A DNA stretch of 64,000 bases from contig NZ_CP110679.1 in the NCBI RefSeq assembly GCF_026167525.1, positions 1,426,001 to 1,490,000 of the forward strand. The letters are read 5' to 3'. This document shows positions 18,478-25,999 of this stretch, piece by piece. The notes beneath the pieces were generated by a model, which saw only the letters and a list, made by a program, of their open reading frames with translations, was not told the DNA's origin and ran no database searches. Each line of letters starts with the position of its first letter. The first letter of the stretch is position 1. The translations under genes were made by a program, and so were the position numbers. Source of the stretch: Sphingomonas sp. M1-B02 (GTDB taxonomy: Bacteria > Pseudomonadota > Alphaproteobacteria > Sphingomonadales > Sphingomonadaceae).

Positions 18478-19185
18478 TCAGGCGACGTCGGCGATCGCCT
18501 CTTCGCCGCCCTCGGGCTCGCGCAGCACGTAGCCGCGGCCCCAGACGGTCTCGATATAATTTTCGCCTTCGGTCGCCATGCTGAGCTTCTTGCGCAGCTT
18601 GCAGATGAAGACGTCGATGATCTTGAGCTCGGGCTCATCCATCCCGCCATAGAGGTGGTTGAGGAACATTTCCTTGGTGAGCGTCGTGCCCTTGCGGAGC
18701 GAGAGCAGCTCCAGCATCGCATATTCCTTGCCGGTCAGATGCACGCGCGCGCCATCGACTTCGACGGTCTTGGCGTCGAGATTGACCGCCAGCTTGCCGG
18801 TGCGGATGACCGACTGGCTATGCCCCTTCGAGCGGCGGACGACGGCGTGGATGCGCGCGACCAGCTCTTCGCGGTGGAAGGGCTTGGTGACATAATCGTC
18901 GGCGCCGAAGCCGAAGGAACGCACCTTGCTGTCCATCTCGTTGATGCCCGAAAGGATCAGCACCGGCGTCGAGACGCGCGCGACGCGGACCTTCTTGAGC
19001 ACGTCATAGCCGTGCATGTCGGGCAGGTTCAGATCGAGCAGGATGATGTCGTAATCATAGAGCTTGGCGAGGTCCAAACCCTCTTCGCCAAGATCGGTCG
19101 TATAGACATTGAAGCCCTCGGTCGAAAGCATGAGTTCGATCGCCTTGGCGGTCGACGGCTCGTCTTCGATCAGCAATACGCGCAT
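18478..19185 (-). CDS. ctrA: Cell-cycle response regulator CtrA
   Basis: Master transcription regulator of alphaproteobacterial cell-cycle, motility and division genes. The 235 residues comprise an N-terminal receiver with phosphoacceptor D51 ([19 protein letters not shown]) and a C-terminal OmpR-type winged helix with [18 protein letters not shown] and [12 protein letters not shown], a near-invariant CtrA segment. The C-terminal tail ([11 protein letters not shown]) ends in two small hydrophobic residues, like the Caulobacter ClpXP degron. A near-consensus CtrA box lies 90-105 bp upstream, so autoregulation is likely. cpdR and trcR, two other genes of this network, lie 17 and 25 kb away. Confidence 0.95.
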   Translation of the reverse strand: MRVLLIEDEPSTAKAIELMLSTEGFNVYTTDLGEEGLDLAKLYDYDIILLDLNLPDMHGYDVLKKVRVARVSTPVLILSGINEMDSKVRSFGFGADDYVTKPFHREELVARIHAVVRRSKGHSQSVIRTGKLAVNLDAKTVEVDGARVHLTGKEYAMLELLSLRKGTTLTKEMFLNHLYGGMDEPELKIIDVFICKLRKKLSMATEGENYIETVWGRGYVLREPEGGEEAIADVA

Positions 19186-19275
19186 CGCCGGTTCCCCTGT
19201 CCTGACACGCGAACTGGCCCCTGTGACCCCGCGTTGGACGAATTCATTAACCTAAGCGGGTCTGAAGGCAAAAGG

Positions 19276-19290
19276 TTAATTTCTCGCTAA
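19276..19290 (-). promoter_or_regulatory. Candidate CtrA-binding site upstream of ctrA
   Basis: Read on the minus strand this is TTAG-N7-TTAA followed by CC, one mismatch from the known CtrA consensus TTAA-N7-TTAAC with exact spacing. It sits in the ctrA leader, with extra TTAA half-sites around 19247. Binding is inferred from the motif only. Confidence 0.5.
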
Positions 19291-19360
19291 CCGGCCTGAA
19301 CCCACGAGTCGCAGGGAATCTACGTAGGTCGCGGGTCGTTCCGGTCGCGGAGTCGAGTCC

Positions 19361-20272
19361 TTAACGCACTTTGTTGCAGATGCGGCGGAGACGGTCGGCG
19401 AGATAGTCGATCAGCGCCTCGACCCGCACCGGCCGCAATGTGCCCGGCGGCGTCAGCAGATGGAGCCCCGCCGCGCCGCTCGACCAATCGTCGAGCACCG
19501 TCTCCAGTCGGCCTGCGGCGAGATCCTCGCCCACCAGGAATTCGGGCAACCGGGCGATGCCGAGCCCCGCGCGCAATGCCGGCAGCATCGCATCGCCGCT
19601 GTCCGTGCGCATTGGCCCCTCGACATGGACCCCCGCTTCCTCGCCCCCCGCGCGGCGGAAGCGCCACAGATCGGGCGTGGCCATATTGGTATAGACGAAG
19701 CAGGCATGGTTCGCGAGATCGGCGGGGTGGCGCGGGCGCCCGGCGCGCGCGAAATATTCGGGCGCGCCGACGATATGAACCCTGACCGGCCCCAGGCTAC
19801 GCGCACGGAGCGAACTGTCCGGAAGCTCGGCGATTCGCAGCGCGATGTCGATCCCGTCGCCGACAATGTCGATCAGCGCGTCCGAAAGCCGCAGGTCGAC
19901 GCGGATCCCCGGATGCAGTGCCATGAACTCGGCGACGATCGGCGCGACCGCCTGGATGCCGAAGGTCAGCGGTGCCGCGACCCGCACCAGCCCGGCGGGC
20001 GCGGTGGCGGATTCGAACGCCGCCTCCTCGGCCGCTTCGCCCTCGGCGCGGATACGCTGGGCATGATCCGCGAGCGCACGCCCGCTCTCGGTGAGCGTCA
20101 GCCGGCGCGAGGTGCGGTGGAACAGGCTGGTGCCCAGCCGCGCCTCGAGCCGGGTGATCGCCTTCGATACGGTCGCCTTGGAAACCGCCAGCGCGGTCGC
20201 AGCCCCGCTGAACGAGCGATGCTCGATGACGGCGGCGAACACCGCCCAGGCTTCGAAATCGGGTAACTTCAT
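19361..20272 (-). CDS. LysR-family transcription regulator
   Basis: A 303-residue LysR regulator: N-terminal winged helix (FEAWAVFAAVIEHRSFSGAA, AVSKATVSKAITRLEARLG, FHRTSRRLTLTESGR) and a periplasmic-binding-like effector domain from about residue 90. It is divergent from pirin, with a 97-bp shared promoter region holding a symmetric TGGAAAC motif, so it probably controls pirin and wrbA and itself. The effector could be a quinone or electrophile, suggested only by the pirin/WrbA neighbours. The closest named groups are the AaeR/PecT-like regulators with the SVSSVSKAITRLE-type recognition helix. Confidence 0.88.
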   Translation of the reverse strand: MKLPDFEAWAVFAAVIEHRSFSGAATALAVSKATVSKAITRLEARLGTSLFHRTSRRLTLTESGRALADHAQRIRAEGEAAEEAAFESATAPAGLVRVAAPLTFGIQAVAPIVAEFMALHPGIRVDLRLSDALIDIVGDGIDIALRIAELPDSSLRARSLGPVRVHIVGAPEYFARAGRPRHPADLANHACFVYTNMATPDLWRFRRAGGEEAGVHVEGPMRTDSGDAMLPALRAGLGIARLPEFLVGEDLAAGRLETVLDDWSSGAAGLHLLTPPGTLRPVRVEALIDYLADRLRRICNKVR

Positions 20273-20287
20273 TCCGCTAGCGTATCA

Positions 20288-20315
20288 TGGAAACAATCAG
20301 TTTCCAACGTTTCCA
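20288..20315. promoter_or_regulatory. Probable LysR operator between the regulator and pirin genes
   Basis: TGGAAAC-AATCA-GTTTCCA is a perfect 7-bp inverted repeat (20288-20306), and a second GTTTCCA copy follows at 20309-20315. The dyad contains a T-N11-A pattern as in LysR sites. The third half-site suggests regulatory and activation positions, as is usual for this family. Confidence 0.65.
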
Positions 20316-20369
20316 TTTACGATCCAATCCCGATCCCTATCTTGGCTGCAACAGCTAAGGGATCACATC

Positions 20370-21068
20370 ATGATCGACACACGCAAATTCGAAACCCTGG
20401 GCCATGCCGACCACGGCTGGCTCAACGCACGCCATCATTTCAGCTTCGCCAATTATTACGATCCCGCCCGGATGGGCTGGGGCAGCATCCGCGTCTGGAA
20501 CGACGACGAGATCGCCGCGAACAGCGGTTTCCCGGCGCATCCGCACAAGGATATGGAGATCATCACCTATGTCCGCTCGGGTGCGATCACCCATCAGGAC
20601 GATCTGGGCAACAAGGGCCGTACCCAGGCCGGCGACGTCCAGGTGATGAGCGCCGGCACCGGCGTGCGCCATGCAGAATATAATCTCGAGCCCGAGACCA
20701 CGCGCATCTTCCAGATCTGGATCCTGCCGCGCGAGGCCGGCGGCCAGCCGAGCTGGGGCGCAAAGCCGTTCCCCAAGGGCGATCGCTCGGGCAGGTTCGT
20801 CACCCTTGCCAGCGGTTTCGCGGAGGATGACGACGCGCTGCCGATCCGCGCGGATGCCCGCGTCCTAGGCGCCACGCTCAAGGCCGGCGAAAGCGTCCAG
20901 CACGCGGTCGGCGACGGCCGCCACGCCTATCTCGTCCTCGCCGACGGCGCAGTGGAGATAGACGGCGTGCAAGTGAACGCCCGCGACGGCGCCGCCCTGC
21001 GCGGCGGCGAGACGGTGACCATCACCGCGATCCAGGACGCCGAGATCGTTCTGGTGGACGCCGAATAG
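20370..21068 (+). CDS. Pirin-family bicupin protein
   Basis: A 232-residue two-cupin protein of the pirin family (YhhW-like), which in E. coli acts as a quercetin 2,3-dioxygenase in vitro. The iron-site histidines are in GFPAHPHKDMEIITYV and TGVRHAEYN; the start region FETLGHADHGWLNARHHFSF is also typical. The ATG at 20370 is preceded by AAGGGAT; the frame extends upstream into the LysR gene region but carries no family sequence there. It is followed after a palindromic repeat by wrbA, so the pair probably responds to quinone or redox stress under the divergent LysR regulator. Confidence 0.9.
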   Translation: MIDTRKFETLGHADHGWLNARHHFSFANYYDPARMGWGSIRVWNDDEIAANSGFPAHPHKDMEIITYVRSGAITHQDDLGNKGRTQAGDVQVMSAGTGVRHAEYNLEPETTRIFQIWILPREAGGQPSWGAKPFPKGDRSGRFVTLASGFAEDDDALPIRADARVLGATLKAGESVQHAVGDGRHAYLVLADGAVEIDGVQVNARDGAALRGGETVTITAIQDAEIVLVDAE

Positions 21069-21075
21069 CTAGCGC

Positions 21076-21162
21076 TCCCCCTTCCGCTTGCGGGAGGGGC
21101 TGTGGCTCCGTCCCCGCGGGATTTGAAACCCCTCCCCTAACCCCTCCCGCAAGCGGGAGGGG
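21076..21162. repeat. Palindromic repeat pair, CCCCTCCCGCAAGCGGGAGGGG type
   Basis: Two hairpin arms, 21077-21099 (imperfect) and 21141-21162 (perfect 22-bp palindrome), flank about 40 bases that include the usual spacer CCCCTCCCCTAA. This is a different sequence family from the 80-bp repeat. It separates pirin from wrbA in the same direction, and its right arm ends 19 bases ahead of the wrbA start. Confidence 0.85.
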
Positions 21163-21181
21163 AACTTGAAGGAATTCCCCC

Positions 21182-21814
21182 ATGTCCAAGATTCTGGTCC
21201 TCTATTACTCCTCTTACGGGCACCTCGCCCAGATGGCCGACGCCGTCGCCGAGGGCGCGCGCAGCGCCGGCGCCGAAGTCGACGTCCGCCGCGTTCCCGA
21301 AACCGCGCCCGCCGAAGTCGCCGCCGCTGCCGGCTTTATCGCCGATCAAAGCCACCCGCTGATCGAGGACGTCGGCGAGCTCGCAAATTATGACGGCATC
21401 ATCGTCGGCGCTCCCACGCGCTTCGGCCGGATGCCGAGCCAGATGGCGGCATTCCTGGATCGCGCCGGCGGCCTGTGGTTCACCGGCGCGCTCAACGGCA
21501 AGGTCGGTGGCGCCTTCACCTCGACCGCGTCGCAGCATGGTGGCCAGGAGACGACGCTCTTCTCGATCCTCACCAACCTGCTCCACTTCGGCATGACAAT
21601 CGTCGGGCTCGATTACGGCTTTGCGGGCCAGAGCGGCGTCGACGAGGTCAAGGGCGGCTCGCCTTACGGTGCGACGACGATCGCCGACGGCGACGGCAGC
21701 CGCATGCCGAGCCCGGTCGAGCTCGACGGCGCCCGCTACCAGGGCCGCCGCATCGCCGAGCTCGCCAACAAGATCGCAGCGCCCACCCCGGCGCGCGAGG
21801 CCGAAACCGCCTAG
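21182..21814 (+). CDS. wrbA: NAD(P)H:quinone oxidoreductase WrbA
   Basis: FMN-dependent two-electron quinone reductase that prevents semiquinone formation. The 210-residue protein has the flavodoxin-like phosphate loop [16 protein letters not shown], then [18 protein letters not shown] and the WrbA-specific [16 protein letters not shown] and HHGM-like [15 protein letters not shown]. The later [18 protein letters not shown] is also diagnostic. It lies downstream of pirin and probably shares its promoter. A clear rho-independent terminator follows. Confidence 0.94.
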   Translation: MSKILVLYYSSYGHLAQMADAVAEGARSAGAEVDVRRVPETAPAEVAAAAGFIADQSHPLIEDVGELANYDGIIVGAPTRFGRMPSQMAAFLDRAGGLWFTGALNGKVGGAFTSTASQHGGQETTLFSILTNLLHFGMTIVGLDYGFAGQSGVDEVKGGSPYGATTIADGDGSRMPSPVELDGARYQGRRIAELANKIAAPTPAREAETA

Positions 21815-21837
21815 TTCCCCCCAGACGGTTTCGAAGG

Positions 21838-21870
21838 GCGGCGGTCGGACACTGGTCCGGCCGCCGCTTT
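21838..21870 (+). terminator. Rho-independent terminator of wrbA
   Basis: A 13-bp stem with one G-T wobble (GCGGCGGTCGGAC / GTCCGGCCGCCGC) and a four-base loop ACTG, followed by TTT. It lies about 24 bp after the wrbA stop and just before the convergent gene at 21886. Confidence 0.75.
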
Positions 21871-21885
21871 GCGTTGCACTCGGCG

Positions 21886-22851
21886 TCAGCGCGCCGGAAA
21901 GTCCTTCGCAACGGCACGCACGGCCTCGGGCGACTGCCAGCAGGCATCCGCCAGCTTGAGCGCCGCCTTGTGCCGCGGCGGGGTTTGCGGCGACTGCAGA
22001 TAGGCAGCAAGCGCATATCCCGACGCCCTGCGCAGCGTGTCATAGGTCACGGTGAGGATGCCGCATCCCACGGTGTCGGGCGGGCCGGGCCGCATCGCGG
22101 CTTCGCTGGCAAGCGTGGCGTTCTTCACCACGGCGAGCAAAGGCCCGTTGAAATCGACATGGGTAAGCACGGCGGGGAGCAGCTTTTCCATCGTCGAGCG
22201 GATTTGGCCGGCGCGCGTCTGCATCGCGGCGATGTCGGACGCCGGGCAAAGCGCTTTCAGATCGTCCAGCATCTCCTGCACGCCGGCCGCCTGGCGGAGA
22301 TAATGATTCACTTCGAAGGGCGTGAAGGTCTTCCCCGCTTTGGCATTGAGCGCGACCGTCTCGCGCTGGAGGATCGCGATCGCCGCGTTGCGCATCGGCA
22401 CGCAGATCGAGACGCGCTGGGGGGTTTCCTTCGCGAACAGGCCGATCACGCGCCGAAGCTCGGCCGGGGCGATCCGGGCGGCCTGCGGGTCGCTCCGGCA
22501 GGTGAGCCGCGCGGTCAGGATCGGCCCGCGATCGACGATCGCCTGCTCGAGGAATGGATAGGGCTTCGCGCTAATCCGGAACGTCGCGCCGAGCAGCGCC
22601 ACTTTGGGATCGATCGTCGTGCCGGCGATGCGCTCCTTGGTCAGCGCCGTCTGAAACGGCGTTGCGCTGGCCGTCTGCAGGGCGGTCGCGCACTGCCGCC
22701 CGATACTCGCGCCGGATCCGGTATAGGCAGGAATGCTCGGTGTCGGCTCGGGCTGCCAATTGCCTGGCGCTTGTGTGCCGCCCTGCGCGGCGGCCTGCGC
22801 GGCACCGACGAGGCAGGATATGGCGAATAGGATTGCCAGGATCGCCCGCAC
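21886..22851 (-). CDS. Exported protein of unknown function
   Basis: I do not recognise the family. The 321-residue protein has a signal peptide (MRAILAILFAISCLVGAAQA, cleavage near residue 22) and a short Pro/Gly/Gln-rich linker. A mostly helical mature part follows with six cysteines (in GRQCATAL, LTCRSD, SICVPM, ALCPAS, VGCGIL and DACWQS), which could form disulfides in the periplasm. The start is GTG at 22851. Codon use and coding on this strand look normal, whereas a longer frame on the other strand lacks any protein-like character. It converges with wrbA and is divergent from the RluA-family gene, 89 bp away. Confidence 0.72.
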   Translation of the reverse strand: MRAILAILFAISCLVGAAQAAAQGGTQAPGNWQPEPTPSIPAYTGSGASIGRQCATALQTASATPFQTALTKERIAGTTIDPKVALLGATFRISAKPYPFLEQAIVDRGPILTARLTCRSDPQAARIAPAELRRVIGLFAKETPQRVSICVPMRNAAIAILQRETVALNAKAGKTFTPFEVNHYLRQAAGVQEMLDDLKALCPASDIAAMQTRAGQIRSTMEKLLPAVLTHVDFNGPLLAVVKNATLASEAAMRPGPPDTVGCGILTVTYDTLRRASGYALAAYLQSPQTPPRHKAALKLADACWQSPEAVRAVAKDFPAR

Positions 22852-22940
22852 ACCGCTTCCCCCTTCTTCCGCCCTGACGGTAAATTCCCTTAGCTCGCTG
22901 TCCAGTTACAAAGCATGTCATGCGCCCTATAGGCGGCTCC

Positions 22941-23591
22941 ATGTTCAAAGACCGCATCCTCTTCCTCGACGGCGAAGCGCTGGTGATCGACAAGCCCGCC
23001 GGGCTCCCCGTCGATCGCCCGCGCGATCGCTCGCAAGCCCTTGAGGACATGCTCGGCGAGCTGACCTTCGGCTTCCAGCGCCTCCCTTTGCCCGTCCACC
23101 GGCTCGATCGCGACACCAGCGGCTGCCTGTTGCTCGCGCGCAATCCCAAGGCGCACAAGCGCTTCGGCCAGGCGTTCGAAGCGGGCCTCGTCACCAAGCG
23201 CTATCTCGCGATCCTCGACGGCGAGCCCGAGGCCGACGAGGGCATGATCGACCTGCCGCTGATCAAGGTCTCGACCGAGGAAGAGGGCTGGCGGATGATC
23301 GGCGATCCCGAGGGCAAGCCCGCGCGCACGCGCTGGCAGGTGATCGAGCGCATCAAGGGCCGCGCGATGCTGGCCTTCTTCCCCGAGACCGGCCGCACCC
23401 ACCAGATCCGCGTCCACGCCGCCGAGGGGCTCGGCATCCCGATCGTCGGCGATCCCGTCTATGGCAAGGGCGGCCCGGCGGTGATGCTCCACGGCGCCGA
23501 ACTCACCATCCCGCGCGAAGGCAAGCCCGACATCCGCGCCGAAGCACCGCTGCCGGTGCGCTTCGGCAATATCGGCTTCGGGCGTGGCTAG
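22941..23591 (+). CDS. RluA-family pseudouridine synthase
   Basis: A 216-residue pseudouridine synthase with the RluA active-site motif PVHRLDRDTSGCLLLARN (catalytic Asp in HRLDRDTSG), the N-terminal ALVIDKPAGLPV, KRYLAILDGE and the C-terminal GRTHQIRVHAAEGLGIPIVGD. There is no S4 domain, so the target (tRNA or 23S rRNA) is not evident; the size fits the RluA/TruC-like short forms. Two ATGs are possible, 22920 and 22941; the second begins directly with family sequence. The stop codon abuts the 269-bp inverted-repeat element ahead of arfB. Confidence 0.88.
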   Translation: MFKDRILFLDGEALVIDKPAGLPVDRPRDRSQALEDMLGELTFGFQRLPLPVHRLDRDTSGCLLLARNPKAHKRFGQAFEAGLVTKRYLAILDGEPEADEGMIDLPLIKVSTEEEGWRMIGDPEGKPARTRWQVIERIKGRAMLAFFPETGRTHQIRVHAAEGLGIPIVGDPVYGKGGPAVMLHGAELTIPREGKPDIRAEAPLPVRFGNIGFGRG

Positions 23592-23860
23592 GGGGTCCGT
23601 ACTCACTGCCCGCAATGGCCGGGACGGAGCCAATTTTGGCGCTGGGCAAGGAATGAGGAGGGAGCGATGCGGTGCCATCGAGACCGACGAATGACGCCGC
23701 CCAGCGCCAAAATTGGCCCGCCGCTTCGCGGTCGTCCGGAGACGAGCGCTGGACTGCGTCAGCTCACTTGCACGGGCCACCAGCCCGCGCCGCGTGACCT
23801 TCCTTGCCAACGCCCGTCTCCGGACGATCACGGCCATTGCGGGCAGTGAGTACGGACCCC
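23592..23860. repeat. 269-bp nested inverted-repeat element running into arfB
   Basis: Three sets of perfect inverted repeats are present. The outer 30-bp arms (23592-23621 and 23831-23860) enclose two side-by-side hairpins: 19-bp arms at 23629-23647 and 23699-23717, and 13-bp arms at 23732-23744 and 23815-23827. A small CGATG/CATCG stem tips the first hairpin, and GCTGG/CCAGC could extend the second. Transcribed, it would fold as a closed stem with two long branches. No protein frame is convincing within it. The right outer arm holds the arfB GTG start. It could be a small non-autonomous mobile element or a structured leader. Confidence 0.8.
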
Positions 23861-24253
23861 TTTCCGGACGACGCGATCGTCGAGGAAAAATTCCTCGCCG
23901 CCTCGGGTCCCGGTGGTCAGAATGTCAACAAGGTCGCGACCGCGGTCCAGCTACGGATCGACGTTTTCCGCCTGGGGCTGCCGCCTTATGCCTATCAGCA
24001 GCTCAAGACGCTGGCCGGCACCAAGCTGACCAATGGCGGCGAGCTGGTCATCACCGCGCGAAAATTCCGCACCCAGGACGCAAACCGCACCGACGCGCGC
24101 GAGCGGGTCGCCGAGCTGATCGACAAGGCGCTGGAGCGCCAGGCGCGGCGGGTGAAGACCAAGCCGAGCAAGGGGGCCAAGGCGCGGCGGGTGGACGAGA
24201 AGAAAGGGCGCAGCACGATCAAGGCGGGCCGGGGGAAGGTCAGCGTCGACTGA
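23846..24253 (+). CDS. arfB: Alternative ribosome-rescue factor ArfB (peptidyl-tRNA hydrolase, ICT1-like)
   Basis: Releases ribosomes stalled on messages lacking a stop codon by hydrolysing peptidyl-tRNA. The 135-residue protein carries the release-factor catalytic motif in FLAASGPGGQNVNKVATAVQ (GGQ at about residues 23-25) and the basic C-terminal tail (KTKPSKGAKARRVDEKKGRS) that enters the mRNA channel. The GTG at 23846 is the only start between the element and the GGQ motif that keeps a normal N-terminus (VSTDPFPDDAIVEEKF); TTG codons at 23837 and 23804 are weaker. The start codon and first five codons lie inside the right arm of the inverted-repeat element, with no clear Shine-Dalgarno sequence. 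Confidence 0.9.
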   Translation: MSTDPFPDDAIVEEKFLAASGPGGQNVNKVATAVQLRIDVFRLGLPPYAYQQLKTLAGTKLTNGGELVITARKFRTQDANRTDARERVAELIDKALERQARRVKTKPSKGAKARRVDEKKGRSTIKAGRGKVSVD

Positions 24254-24383
24254 TCCTCCCCGGCACGGGGAGGTGGCAGCGCAAAGCGCTGACGGAGGGG
24301 GCTCTCCACGAGCGACCCGCCTGCGGCCCGCCTCCTCCACCACGCACTTCGTACGCGGTCCCCCTCCCCGTGCCGGGGAGGAT
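24253..24383. repeat. 131-bp palindromic repeat of the CCTCCCCGTGCCGGGGAGG family
   Basis: The outer arms ATCCTCCCCGGCACGGGGAGG (from 24253) and CCTCCCCGTGCCGGGGAGGAT (to 24383) are inverted copies. The interior contains the typical GCGCAAAGCGCTGACGGAGGGGG segment and a matching CCCCC run. The left end overlaps the last base of the arfB stop. The right arm supplies GGGGAGG just upstream of the next ATG, as in the short copy at 9471. Confidence 0.85.
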
Positions 24384-24389
24384 AGCTAT

Positions 24390-24893
24390 ATGGACAGCAT
24401 GTACACCTTCACCGTCACCGCCGCCTCCAAGGCCGAGCTCTACCGCGATCTCGCCGCCGCGCTCGATTCGCTCACCGCCGACGAGCCCGACGCCATCGCC
24501 AACATGGCCAATGTCTCGGCATTGATCGGCCAGCATCTCCCCGATCTCAACTGGTGCGGCTTCTATCGCAACCTGGGCGACGAGCTCGTCCTCGGCCCCT
24601 TCCAGGGCAAGGCCGCCTGCATCCGCATCCCGTTCGGCAAGGGCGTCTGCGGCGCCGCCGCGGCGACGCGCGAGACGCAGCTGGTGGAGGACGTCCACGC
24701 CTTCCCCGGCCATATCGCCTGCGATGCGGCCAGCCGCTCCGAGCTGGTGGTGCCGATCGTCCACCAGGGCGAATTGCTCGGCGTGCTCGATCTCGATTCG
24801 CCCACCCCCGCCCGCTTCGATGCCGGCGACGCCGCCGGATGCGAGGCATTGATGCGGATTCTCGCCCCCAGATTAACGCCACCCCTGCGCTGA
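24390..24893 (+). CDS. msrC: Free methionine-(R)-sulfoxide reductase (GAF domain)
   Basis: Reduces free L-methionine-(R)-sulfoxide. The 167 residues form a single GAF domain. The three catalytic cysteines C77, C87 and C111 lie in ACIRIPFGKGVCG and HIACDAASRSE, with the same 10- and 24-residue spacing as C84, C94 and C118 of the E. coli enzyme. The ATG at 24390 follows a GGGGAGG provided by the adjacent repeat; a second ATG three codons on is possible. The C-terminal VLDLDSPTPARFDAGDAAG is also typical of this family. Confidence 0.92.
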   Translation: MDSMYTFTVTAASKAELYRDLAAALDSLTADEPDAIANMANVSALIGQHLPDLNWCGFYRNLGDELVLGPFQGKAACIRIPFGKGVCGAAAATRETQLVEDVHAFPGHIACDAASRSELVVPIVHQGELLGVLDLDSPTPARFDAGDAAGCEALMRILAPRLTPPLR

Positions 24894-24997
24894 CCCGGAT
24901 CGGGACGGCGTTAAGCATCACTTCCGATTTCGGGACAGCGCAAAAATCGTTACTGGTCCGTTAATCGAGCCGGGCGGGCGTTTTCGAGGAGTGAACA

Positions 24998-25915
24998 GTG
25001 GTGCGCAAGATCTGGATGGCGGCAGCAGTGCTGGCGGGGCTCGCATGCGCGACTCCTGCCACCGCCCAACGCGTCTGGCAGGATGGCCGCTGGGTCGTGA
25101 TGCCCCAGCGCAACGCCCCGCGCGTGATGCTCACCAATGGCAATCGCTGGGGACCGGTCACCAACGGTCGCTGGGACGGCGGCAATCGCGCGCCTGGCGG
25201 CTGGAACGCCTATCGCCGGCTGAACCGCGGCCATTCGCTGCCCCAATATTGGCGCGGCGCGAACTTCCGGATCAACGACTATCACAGCTTCGGCCTGGGC
25301 GCCCCGCCGCGCGGCTATTACTGGGTCCGCTATTATGACGACGCGGTCCTGGCCGACGATCGCGGGCAGGTCTGGGATACGGTCGGCGGCATCGGCTGGG
25401 GCGGCGGCGCTTCCAGCAGCTATTCCTACTCCGAAGACTATTCGGACGTCGGCGCCGGCTATCGCCAGCCGCACATCCAGCCGGTCGACCCCGATCGCTA
25501 TTATGACGATCGGCCGCGCGGCTATGACGCGCCGATCCCCGCGCCGCATCCCGGCGGCTATCCTCCGCCCCCGCCGCCGGCGGTGCACTATCCGCAGCCT
25601 TGCGTTCAGTCGTGCCAGGTCACCTATCAGGGCGGCGCGTATCAGGGCGGCACCTTCTACGGCGGCAGCGCGCAGCAGAGCAGCAGCTATTACAGCGGCG
25701 GCGGCTATGCCTATGGCGGCGGCGCGACGACCACCACGGTGATCATCAACCCGGCCCCGGTCGTCACCACGACGGTCGTGACCGAAGAGATTATCGAGGA
25801 AGTCGTCACCACCCACGTCCGCACCGCGCCCCGCACGGTCCGCCGCGCCCCGGCCCGCAAGTGGCGGCCGAAGCCCAAGCCGAAGCCCAAGTGCTGCGTG
25901 TGCGTCTGCCGCTGA
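24998..25915 (+). CDS. Exported RcnB-like protein with Cys-rich tail
   Basis: A 305-residue protein with a signal peptide (to about residue 24, ATPATAQ). The segment PQYWRGANFRINDYHSFGLG, then APPRGYYWVRYYDDAVLADD, matches the RcnB periplasmic domain known from nickel/cobalt homeostasis. Beyond it the protein becomes low-complexity: Tyr/Gly/Pro/Ser-rich, then a Thr/Val-rich hydrophobic stretch (TTTVIINPAPVVTTTVV), a basic KPKPKPK run and a final CCVCVCR with four cysteines at 299, 300, 302 and 304. Two GTG codons in tandem at 24998 and 25001 may start it, preceded by CGAGGAG. The tail suggests metal binding; that is inference. Confidence 0.75.
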   Translation: MVRKIWMAAAVLAGLACATPATAQRVWQDGRWVVMPQRNAPRVMLTNGNRWGPVTNGRWDGGNRAPGGWNAYRRLNRGHSLPQYWRGANFRINDYHSFGLGAPPRGYYWVRYYDDAVLADDRGQVWDTVGGIGWGGGASSSYSYSEDYSDVGAGYRQPHIQPVDPDRYYDDRPRGYDAPIPAPHPGGYPPPPPPAVHYPQPCVQSCQVTYQGGAYQGGTFYGGSAQQSSSYYSGGGYAYGGGATTTTVIINPAPVVTTTVVTEEIIEEVVTTHVRTAPRTVRRAPARKWRPKPKPKPKCCVCVCR

Positions 25916-25938
25916 GGCACCGACACCTCCCTTAAACC

Positions 25939-25964
25939 GTCATCCCGGCTTCCGCCGGGATGAC
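25939..25964. repeat. Single-arm copy of the GTCATCCCGG repeat
   Basis: A 26-bp perfect hairpin, GTCATCCCGGC-TTCC-GCCGGGATGAC, matching one arm of the 80-bp units. It lies between the convergent RcnB-like and stress-protein genes and could end both transcripts, though neither side has a T-run. Confidence 0.8.
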
Positions 25965-25999
25965 GGCTAGTGGATAATGTGGGTCCCGGGTGAGCCCCC

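Noticed and set aside
21475..22830. 451-codon plus-strand frame overlapping wrbA and the exported protein gene
   Set aside because: It is Arg-rich without protein-like character and runs out of frame through wrbA. The minus-strand gene has a signal peptide and ordered cysteines.
24950..24964. TTAC-N7-TTAA upstream of the RcnB-like gene, a possible CtrA site
   Set aside because: One mismatch in the first half and no following C. A single such match in GC-rich intergenic sequence is not convincing.
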